DNA of 64,000 bases from assembly GCA_008694505.1 (NCBI GenBank), contig VZDJ01000034.1:337315-401314 (forward strand), in the 5' to 3' direction. This document shows positions 1 through 64,000 of this stretch, in pieces. Under the pieces are notes generated by a model that saw only the letters and a program-made list of their open reading frames with translations, was not told where the DNA came from and made no database searches. The position numbers were made by a program, and so were the translations under genes. Origin of the DNA: Cyanoderma ruficeps (taxonomy: Eukaryota; Chordata; Aves; Passeriformes; Timaliidae). Numbering within the stretch: position 1 is the stretch's first letter; the number at the start of each line of letters is the position of its first letter.

Positions 1-1960
1 CCGGGAAGGATGGGAAGCAGGGGTGCTCTGGGAAAGCTGTGTCCCCATCAGGAGTGGAGGTGGAGCCAGGTCCCCTCCCGTGTGCTGAGCTGTTCCTGCC
101 GGGGATGAGCAGCTCAGTCTCCCTGGCAAAATGAGGGAAACCTAATTTCCACAGCTTGGAGCAGCCCCTGCAGGAAAAACTATCACAGCTTGGCCTTGTG
201 AAAACGAGAGTTTTCCTTTTTCCTGCAGTTGCCATCAGCTCCTCCTTTTGCTTCCCTTTCCCCTCTCCAGCTCCCTCCCTGAGACCCAGCATCGTGTCCC
301 TTTTGGCTTTAGCTCCATTATCATTCGTTTCCTCAGCCAGGCCATGACATTTGTCCTTCCCAAGGAAGTTACTCTGCTTTGTCCTCACATTGAGGACACC
401 AATCCACGGCTTCACAGCTCAGCCTGGATCTCCCATTAAATGGGATTTCACATTAAATGGGATTCCAACTGCTCAGTGCCCACCAAGCTGCACCAGCATG
501 TTCATTGAAACACAGGTGGGACTTGGGACTGACCCAGCTGCTTTCAGAAAGGAAATGTACTTTTCAGTCTCTCTGAGCCCCTTGAACCAAGTGAGTGGGT
601 TTTTGCTGGATTAATTCGTGATTCTGCCCCTCCAGATTCACAAAGGGGCTGCTCACCTCATCCTGAAGCCAGCAGCATTTCCTTTCCTGTCTTTCCCTGG
701 GAACTGTAGAACAATTCATCTCCAGTTTTAATCCAAACCATGAGCAAATCCTTCATCTCTGCCACTCAACACTAAATAATTGTCACATACTGGCTTCTCC
801 TAAACCTGGACAAAGAACTTCTGCCATAAGGAGGAAAGAGTGCATATATCTATATATATACACACATATAGATATCAGTCTGTGTGATATATTTATGTAT
901 ATACATATAGACATACACATCAGGTGTACCTGAAGCACGAGTTAGGTACAAAGCTGATTTACTCTGACTTTACTCAGGCTGGGCAGGATGGAGCAAGGCG
1001 AGCAGCTGCACTCAGAGCTCACACACCCACAGAAACCTCAGGGGTGCTGGGAATTCCTGAGGCTCTCCCTCAAGTTCCCATCCCTCCAGGTCACTGCTGC
1101 AGCCCCGTCCCTGCGCTCAGGATTTTGCAGAGGCAAATGTTAAAGCAGAAAAAACCAGCCCTGAGGGAGAGGGTAACTGAAAACCTCACCAAGAGTCTCC
1201 CCCTCCCAGGCTCCAGAGCTCACACAAACTAATCTCCAGCTTCAGAGAAGGTTTGTGCTGGGACAGAACCATGAGGCAGCAACCAAACCCCAGAGTGTTC
1301 CCTGGGGATCCCGGCCCTCCCTGCCCCACAGGAGCTCCAGGACCTCACTCAGGCTCTGAGCAAACCCTGCCACGTGCAGGAGTCTGGGTGGGACAGGCCA
1401 CGGTACAAAACCAAATTAGAGCACATTAATTAATCAGTGTTAGTGCCCACAGTCCCTCCTTGGAGAGGGTCACACTGGGCAATTCCCAGAGCCAGGGGCA
1501 GGAGCCCAGCAGATCTTCCTGTGCTTCCCCAGGATTAGGCTTGGTACAGCCAAAGCCTGCAGCAGGCAGGGATCCCAAAGCTGTGCCAGGGCCCTCTGCC
1601 CACCAGGAGCTCAGGAGGGGACACTGGGGACAGTCACAGGTGACACAGGGACCAGGGAGGGTCGGCGGGATGTGAGGAAGCACCCACCCCAGCACAGCCC
1701 CTCTGCACAGCCGGGACACCAGGAGCCCCTGGGCTGTTTTTAACACACCCAGCACAGCTGGGCAGATCCTTCTCCCCTGAATACACCTGGATGTGGATCT
1801 GCCTGGTGCATCAATCCCAGCACCTTGGAGGGGCAGCAGTGGGTACGCAGGGCCAAAGAGCAGTGGGACATCTCACCCCCTTCCAGAACAACATTCCTGG
1901 ATGTGGGACAAAAACAAACCCCAAAAACCCTGCAAGAAAGGAAAGAGAAACAAGGAGGAC
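1..1960. other. Downstream flank of CAPZB, no recognised gene
   Basis: Short open frames occur on both strands but none resembles a known protein or has convincing splice sites. A small AT/CA microsatellite is at about 844-920. In human the next gene downstream is SLC66A1, converging on CAPZB; nothing of its coding sequence is visible here. Confidence 0.6.
844..920. repeat. AT-rich TATA/CATA microsatellite region
   Basis: An impure run of TATATA, CACATATAG and TACATATAG units in the downstream flank. It is degenerate and probably old. Confidence 0.7.
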
Positions 1961-2003
1961 ACGATCACACACACATCTTCCTGGGATTTTTTTGGTTTTT
2001 ATT
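1961..2003 (-). terminator. Main poly(A) signal and downstream GU-rich element
   Basis: The minus strand has AATAAA at 2003-1998, and about 24 nt further a GU-rich stretch (gtgtgtgtgatcgt, 1974-1961). Signal, spacing and downstream element fit a vertebrate cleavage site near 1975-1985. It lies about 490 nt after the beta2 stop. No transcript evidence is available here. Confidence 0.6.
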
Positions 2004-2010
2004 GTTTTAG

Positions 2011-2070
2011 TCTTTTTTTTTTCTTTTTTTTTTTCTTTTTCCCNGATTATTTTTCTTTTTTTTTTTTTTT
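2011..2070. repeat. T-rich homopolymer tract with one N
   Basis: Several T runs broken by C and by an unresolved base at 2044. On the CAPZB transcript strand this is an A-rich tract inside the 3' UTR. The N suggests an assembly or sequencing problem in the homopolymer. Confidence 0.85.
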
Positions 2071-2347
2071 GTTTTTAGTTTTTCCAGTTCTTCCTCTTTC
2101 ACACACCACAGTATTTAATAAATTTTTGTTTTACATTTTTTACACCAATGTAACAAAAGGCAGGAGGGGGTGAGGGGAGGAAAAGACAAACGATGATCTG
2201 TGGTGATGCATATAAATGGGGGAGGGTGGGAAAGGGAGGGGAAAGAAAAAAAAATAATACATGGACTTCTACAGAAACATAGCCTAAGGTCTGGATAGTA
2301 AAATGTGGTGCAAAGTAGGCCTCAGAGACTGAAAAAGTTTGTACAGC

Positions 2348-2353
2348 TTTATT
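2348..2353 (-). terminator. Possible proximal poly(A) signal
   Basis: A second AATAAA on the minus strand lies 138 nt after the beta2 stop (in tgaataaagctg). I see no clear GU-rich element after it, so it is weaker than the distal site. It could give a short 3' UTR form that lacks the A-rich tract. Confidence 0.35.
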
Positions 2354-2490
2354 CATGGGGAGAGGATGGCGCTGCATGGAGAGTATTGGATGCAAATCGT
2401 GATGTGACGAACAGAAAAGGGCAGGGGAACGATTCTCTAAGAAATGAATCTAACGAGTGCATGGCATGGCTGGTTAGCACAGACAGGACT

Positions 2491-58774
<56,284 letters not shown>

Positions 58775-58890
58775 GTCGGCTGGGCGGGTGCGCGGGGCGG
58801 TAGAACGGCGGCGCCTCCCGGTCCGTCCCTGTCGCTTCGACGCCGCGACCCGTCCGCTTCCGCCGCCGCCCGGCAGTGAACATCCGGGTC
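58775..58890 (-). other. CAPZB: CAPZB 5' UTR (start estimated)
   Basis: This is the GC-rich stretch immediately upstream of the initiator ATG on the minus strand. The 3' boundary at 58775 is exact. The outer boundary is an estimate: the nearest CCAAT box is at 58925-58929 and such boxes usually lie some 60-100 nt upstream of the start site, which would put transcription start near 58830-58890. No TATA box is visible, so dispersed initiation is likely. Confidence 0.5.
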
Positions 58891-58924
58891 AGCGCCGCCG
58901 GCCCCGCCCCCGCGCCGCTCCCCG

Positions 58925-58929
58925 CCAAT
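58925..58929 (+). promoter_or_regulatory. Proximal CCAAT (NF-Y) box
   Basis: The plus strand reads GCCAATCAG, a full match to the NF-Y consensus, about 150 nt upstream of the CAPZB ATG. Relative to CAPZB it is in the reverse (ATTGG) orientation, which NF-Y tolerates. Binding is inferred. Confidence 0.6.
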
Positions 58930-58975
58930 CAGCGCGCGGCTCGCCGGCCATCGCCAAGTATGGATGCGCGGCGGC

Positions 58976-59104
58976 GGGGCGGGAGGGCGGGGCGGAGCGA
59001 ACCACGCCACCGGCGCGGGGGGGACGGAGCGGACGGCGGCACCAACTGCAGCGCGGGGGGAGCTCAGCGGCCAATCAGAGCTCGGGGGCGGGCCCGGGGC
59101 GGGG
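58976..59104. promoter_or_regulatory. Cluster of GC boxes (Sp/KLF type)
   Basis: Copies of the GGGGCGGG-type core occur at 58976-58983, 58985-58992, 59084-59092 and 59096-59104, between and just beyond the two CCAAT boxes. They fit Sp1/KLF sites in a TATA-less promoter. Occupancy is not shown by sequence alone. Confidence 0.55.
59071..59075 (+). promoter_or_regulatory. Distal CCAAT (NF-Y) box
   Basis: A second GCCAATCAG, in the same orientation as the first and 146 bp away, lies about 300 nt upstream of the CAPZB ATG. It is next to GC boxes. Binding is inferred. Confidence 0.55.
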
Positions 59105-59527
59105 CCTGCGGAGACCGCGCCAGCTGCTCGGGTCCGGCCCTCACTCGGTTCCGGAGCCTCTGCGTGGCAACATCGCTTCCTTAAATACGTTTAAACAACT
59201 TGTTTAAGCTTAAACGAAGGGCAGCACAGTAGCACGGCAAGCGCCACCAAGAAGGGGTAACGAGTAGCAAACTCGTCCCCCTAAAGCTGGCTTTTACAGA
59301 GGTAAACTGCACTTGACACATGCCTGTAATACATCCGCCAGGTCTAAAGTGATGTGGAAAAACAAGCAGCCTCCAGGTGCTTAAGGCCAGGGCTAATTAT
59401 TAATTATTTTTAAAAGGAAGTGTTCGGTATTGTGTGGGAGGTACGTGCTGGAAGCCGGGCAGATGCTGACACACTTGGATGCCTTCAGGGCTCAGGCAGT
59501 TGTGACAGGGATAACAGGATGGATCAC

Positions 59528-59620
59528 GGATTTGTTAGGGTTGGAAGGGGCCTCAGGAGACATCTAATCCAACCCCCACCAAGGCAGAGTCCCCTGGAGG
59601 TGACCTGAAGCAGGATCTCT
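59528..59620 (-). mobile_element. CR1 LINE fragment, 3' tip
   Basis: Reverse CR1 with TTAGGGTTGGAAGGGGCCTC, AATCCAACCCCCACC and GGAGGTGACCTGAAGCAGG. Upstream flank, about 350 bp outside the CpG island. Confidence 0.72.
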
Positions 59621-59996
59621 GAAATCAGGGTATATGACTAATAAAACATTTCTATTTTGCTCAGGCTGTCCCAAAAGAAAGCATTTTTTCCTTCTACTGT
59701 AGTAACTCCCATTGTAGTGATTTCAGGTAAGACATCCCAATTCCAGACTTCTGACTTGTTCTCAATAGGGGAATCTCAGAGCTACAAAAGACAATTATCC
59801 TAGAAAAACGTAAGGATTCATTAAGCAGCAACACCTTCCTCTGCAACTTTTTGTGGAACAGGTCAGGCCTTGTTTCACCTCAGTTTTGTTGCCAGGACCC
59901 CAAAAATCCTCCACTGGGACTCTGTGCGGCAGACTTGACCCTGGGCAGCCAAAGCCTTTCCCTCAGTTTGCTGTAGGAGCTAGAAATGCCAACACA

Positions 59997-60270
59997 GGGT
60001 CACACAGCTTTTCCCCTGGATGTCACAGGCAGGGCAGTGACACAGGGCTTTTCCTTCAGATGTCACAGACATGAGAATCACACACAGCTTTTCCCTCAGA
60101 TGTCACAGACATGAGAATCACACACACAGCTTTTCCCTTGGATGTCACAGACACAGGAGTCACACAGGGCATTTCCCCTGGATGTCACAGACACAGGAGT
60201 CACACAGGGCTTTTCCCTCGGATGTCACAGACACGGGGACTCACAGAAGGCTTTTCCCTTGGATGTAGCA
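59997..60270. repeat. 40-bp minisatellite, about 7 copies
   Basis: The core GATGTCACAG begins at 60019, 60059, 60099, 60141, 60181 and 60221, with a last degenerate copy (GATGTAGC) at 60262. The period is 40-42 bp. Each unit also holds a CACACAG(GG)CTTTTCCC segment. Copies differ at a few positions. The frame is partly open across copies, but nothing suggests it is translated. Confidence 0.9.
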
Positions 60271-62182
60271 CTGTTGTCACATCGTCCCCGGGGGAAGATG
60301 CCCCGGGCCAAGCTCTGAGGTGTCACTCACACATTATCTCAGGTGTTTGTGGCTGGACGCTGAGCGTTCCCGCTGTCAGATACCAAGCAGCACCTGGCAG
60401 GAGGTAACAGCTCTGACTGCTCCTTAACTTAACGGGGCAAAGCAGCCAAGCTTTCAGTCTGCAAAGGACAACCCCGATTTCCAGGGAAGTGAACAGCTTG
60501 GACACGGATCGGGTTACAATAGCCAGAGACGGCACTGCACCACATGAATTTGCACCACAATGGAGCCCATGCAGGTGGAACAGCTCTCAGTGGTGTTTTC
60601 AGCGCAGGGACAAAATGAACCAGGGAAGGGAGGACAGAAAACAGTAGAACGATCTCAGGAAAAACAGGAGCTGTATTACTTCACAGAAACACAAAACCAC
60701 ATAAAACTCCATCAATAGCCAGTACTAAACAAACCCAAAGGCGGGAAATTATCCTTTCACATCTGGGAGAGCAGCCACATGACCTCAGAAGGCTCAAGAG
60801 ACTCCAAATTCAGTTCTTTGCCACTACTCCTCAGCCTAACCTCCTCCAACCCGCTTTGTAAGATGCAGAAATCCCAAATGGCTCCTATTTTGCAGTCCCC
60901 AGATCCTCCTCCAGTCCTTGCTTTCCCTCAGAGCTGCCTCCCAGCAGTAATTAAGAAAAGCAAACCTGTTCATTACACAGGCCAAATTATTCATTCATTT
61001 TCCAGGGATCCACACATCTAATGCACGTGTACTCCTCAGGGCTGGGAGGTCAGAACTGATAAACTCGAAAATGCCTGTTCTAAAATTCCCTCTTCCTGTC
61101 ACAAAATTCATGCAAAGTATTCAATGACAATTCTATTTGTAGTAGCTTTTAGTTTTGAGCAGAAACAGCTCCTCGCTACTTGCTGGAGCAGCACAGCAAT
61201 AGCAGAATTAGGCAGCCCAGTATATTTCAAACAGTTTGAGCTCCAAATGAACGTTGAGGCCAAGAGGATGTTTTTCTTAGCGGAAGAAATACAAGCATCC
61301 TGGATTTTGTTTTCCCGCTAATAGGTATAAAGAAGAATAAACAGCTGCTTTTTGTTTTCCCCAAAATATTTGCATTAAGGAGATCTGCAGATTCGTTTTG
61401 AAATTGATGTCACATCTTTTTTTCAAATGAGGACCAGCTGTTTGCTTTGCTTGTTTATAGCAGGCCATGTTTCAGGGATTTTTTTGTTGTTTGTTTATTA
61501 AGATGTAGGCCCAGACTCTGGCAGGCAGGCTGCAGTTTAGGGTGGGGAGTGAATCCCAGCAGGCAGAAGGTCCATGAAATGTCACCACCATCCCTTCTGT
61601 TGGGATTTGTGGAGGGGTTGACAGCAAATGCAGCAAGTTCAGGGATATTCCATGAATCCAAGAGCGTTACCTGTGCCTCAGGCATTTCCCAAACCTGCTG
61701 GCATGGATCATCCACCTACAGGAAAGAGCACTCAAAAGGGTTGTGACAGGCTTTACCCCTCTGGAAAAACGAGGGTCTATAAACAAAGGAAGCAAACGAT
61801 GATGTCAGTTGACATCTTAATGGCCCAACAACATCAGATTCATGTGCAATTAATAACAAGGCTTTTGATCCTGCAATCAGCAGCTCTAAAATCCATGTGC
61901 TTTCCCTGTACATTTGATTACATTCGAGGAAGCAAAAGGATAAACACTTATTAGCATTACAAAGTACTTTTCACGTTCAGTCAGAACTTCCTGAAGCATT
62001 TGTGGTCCAGCATGATGTGGTTTTTATTTTATCCTCCTGCATGCGTGGTGAAACGCTATTTATTTTGTTTATTCCAGCATTTATCCAGGACCAAGGGTGA
62101 CTGTGAGAACATGCTGAGGAACAGGGTCTGAGAAAAAAACCTTCATGCTTCACTGAATAGTCATTTTTTTTAACTAAAGTAN

Positions 62183-62224
<42 letters not shown>
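62183..62224. repeat. Poly-T tract of 42 bases with N at 62182
   Basis: An uninterrupted run of 42 T follows an unresolved base. It could be the poly(A) tail of a retrocopy inserted on the minus strand, but I see no retrotransposon or gene body beside it. The length is not reliable given the N. Confidence 0.85.
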
Positions 62225-62225
<1 letters not shown>

Positions 62226-63918
62226 GTCAGATTGCTCATTTTCTTTCATGGCACTTGAAAGATATGTAAGCTTTTATTAGGAGTTCTCATAAATTGAATT
62301 TATTGCTGCAAGAGTCTTCCAGCAATGGTAAAGTTTAGCTTGCTGGGTTTTATTAGTCAGAGTCAGTAAAACAGCAGCATCACTTGGTTTGAGGCTGAAA
62401 ACCGAGTGTTTCTTGGAAACCAATATAGGAAAAAGGTACCTTCAACACTACCCAATGTCTTGAAATTCTATGTTCAAGCCACAGATAGTTCTCACTATGG
62501 AGATCTTTGTACACAGTGTCAAAATAGCACACAAACAATAAAAAAGTCCCCCATCCTGAATCCAAAGAACTTTGCTGAGTGTACTCTTGGAATTTAAAAG
62601 TTTTTAGAGTTTCCCCATTTCCTGCAGGAACTGATGAGTAACTCCAAATACCACATTTAATGAAAAACAACATCTCGCCCATTTAGTGTGAGGTTTGAGG
62701 CATTCCCCTCCCTGCACTAAGAATGTTGAACCAGACTTTTTTCCACTCCATCAGCACCCAAGCAGATCTGCTCCTTTGGTTAATGGAAAGGATAAAGGCA
62801 GCAGCAGCCCAGGATGTCCATACCCTGCAGGACTGCTAGGATCCCTGGTGTTCCAGCACATCCTGCTTAGCTCCATACCCTGGGACACTGTTTATTCCTC
62901 TTCTTGCAGCTGCTCCTTTAACTTTGTATTTTCAGCTCAGAAAACTTGAGAGACAGGAGCTGTCTTTAGCCCGAGCTTAGAGAGTATTGAGGACATTCTT
63001 GTCAAACTTGGTCATTAACTAGCAATAACGTCTGTGGCTTGTCATTAAAAAAGAATCAAGGAGAAGCTGATTAAATACAGCAGAAAGAAACAAAACTTTT
63101 CCATTCCCTTACTTTTTCCTTGACACGTTGCACTTCATTTGAAGCCTGCTAATATACCAGCCAAAAGAATTGTAAGGGCCTGCCTGGATTCTTTCTTAAT
63201 ACAATGGTCATGGTTCAGTAGTTAGAATCTGTATAGAATTAGCCAGAGACATGGACGAATGGAAAAACACACTGAAAGGCTGAAAAATAGCACTTTTTAA
63301 AATGGGCTTATTCGTTAGAAAACCTCATCAGTACGGCACAAGGAGTTTTTATCTTTCTGCTATTCTAAAAAATGATCACAAAATAGTAAACAGAAAATAA
63401 AGACATGAAATGTCACAGCATTGCTTTTGCCTGGAACTTCACAGTTGGCAAAAACTCAGGTCAGGGTTTCCATGCAAGTGCTTTCCTGCTGAGATTTTTG
63501 GGGCAAACTTCACGTTCATGGCAAAAGCAGCTTGGAGCAGAATTCACACAGCGAGCTGTGACACATCTTGTCCCGTTTTTCCAAGTTCTGCTTCAAGCAG
63601 CCGTACCTGACAGCTGGAACCAGCAGCACCACACACTGAATCCGACCAAAGTGGCGTGGAAATCCATCACCACAGGCACAGGATGTGCTAATTAAGGTGG
63701 ATGTGACCCCCATGGGAAGTCTGCAGGATGTTTCACCGCAGCACAAGCTGTCCCTCCTAATGCAAGTCAGCCTCAGAGGATTGTTCACCCCACAGCATCC
63801 GACTGCTGTCCACATAAAATCAATAAGGACAGCACAGGAGACTTAATGGAGTCGCTGGCACCTTTCCCATTTCAGGGCAAAGTCCTGCTGAGGAAGGGCT
63901 TCTTTCTCCTCAGACTTT

Positions 63919-63938
63919 TTTGTTGTTGTTGTTGTTGC
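63919..63938. repeat. TTG trinucleotide repeat
   Basis: Six TTG-type units in tandem (tttgttgttgttgttgttg). Short simple repeat in the upstream flank. Confidence 0.8.
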
Positions 63939-64000
63939 TTGGATAGCTAAAAGGATTTCAAAGGGAGAAAGAAGCATCAATGTCTGGTGAATGTGGCTTA

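Larger units (their letters stand above)
1980..2490 (-). other. CAPZB: CAPZB 3' UTR
   Basis: This is the sequence downstream of the beta2 stop, shared by both isoforms, up to the best poly(A) signal. On the transcript strand it is rich in A and includes a long A-rich tract (about 2011-2070 on the plus strand as T runs) with one unresolved base at 2044. The outer end is inferred from the AATAAA at 2003-1998 plus a GU-rich element beyond it. A shorter form ending near 2330 is possible. Confidence 0.65.
59171..64000. other. Upstream flank of CAPZB, no recognised gene
   Basis: This stretch is intergenic as far as I can see. It holds a CR1 fragment, a 40-bp minisatellite, a long poly-T tract and a TTG microsatellite. 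In human the next gene upstream is MICOS10; I looked for its short N-terminal coding exon and did not find it. Confidence 0.6.

Noticed and set aside
60019..60270. Minisatellite read as a repeated-peptide protein
   Set aside because: Open frame results from the repeat; the 42-bp copy and the 41-bp last step show no sustained frame constraint, and no start context or splice sites support it.

Overview
The window is vertebrate, almost certainly bird, nuclear DNA. It has one gene split into short GT-AG exons across about 56 kb. The introns carry many CR1-type LINE fragments with the avian 3' end (the 'ggtccctccaaccc' motif), and the promoter is a sharp CpG island. I cannot settle the species. 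A songbird or other neoavian is an impression only.

The gene is CAPZB, the beta subunit of the F-actin capping protein CapZ, and it lies entirely on the minus strand. I could place every coding exon to the base. Exon 1 contributes only the ATG (58772-58774). Exons 2 to 8 follow at 44049-44138, 32750-32871, 27041-27154, 14232-14373, 13593-13709, 6773-6838 and 5673-5749. Two mutually alternative C-terminal exons come last: the beta1 (striated muscle) exon at 4459-4571 and the beta2 (general) exon starting at 2578. The spliced proteins are 277 aa (beta1) and 272 aa (beta2), the normal lengths for the family. Every junction is in frame with no stop, frameshift or missing segment, so the gene looks intact.

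Layout from left to right: 1-1960 is downstream flank with no recognised gene; 1980-2490 is the 3' UTR with a good poly(A) signal; 2491-5749 is the alternative 3' end of the coding region; 5750-44048 holds the middle exons and long introns with CR1 fragments and small tandem repeats; 44139-58771 is the 14.6 kb first intron; about 58080-59170 is the CpG-island promoter with two CCAAT boxes and several GC boxes; 59170-64000 is upstream flank with a 40-bp minisatellite, a CR1 fragment and a long poly-T tract. No second protein-coding gene, RNA gene, CRISPR array or intact transposon was found.

The most informative part is the isoform switch. The 113-nt beta1 exon has a poor 5' splice site, a UCUU-rich stretch just upstream, and a UGCAUG (RBFOX) element 62 nt downstream of its donor. 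Its stop codon lies only 10 nt before the exon end, so including the exon should not trigger nonsense-mediated decay. I found no undescribed biological system here. The window is a conventional, well-conserved cytoskeletal gene with interesting splice-control elements.
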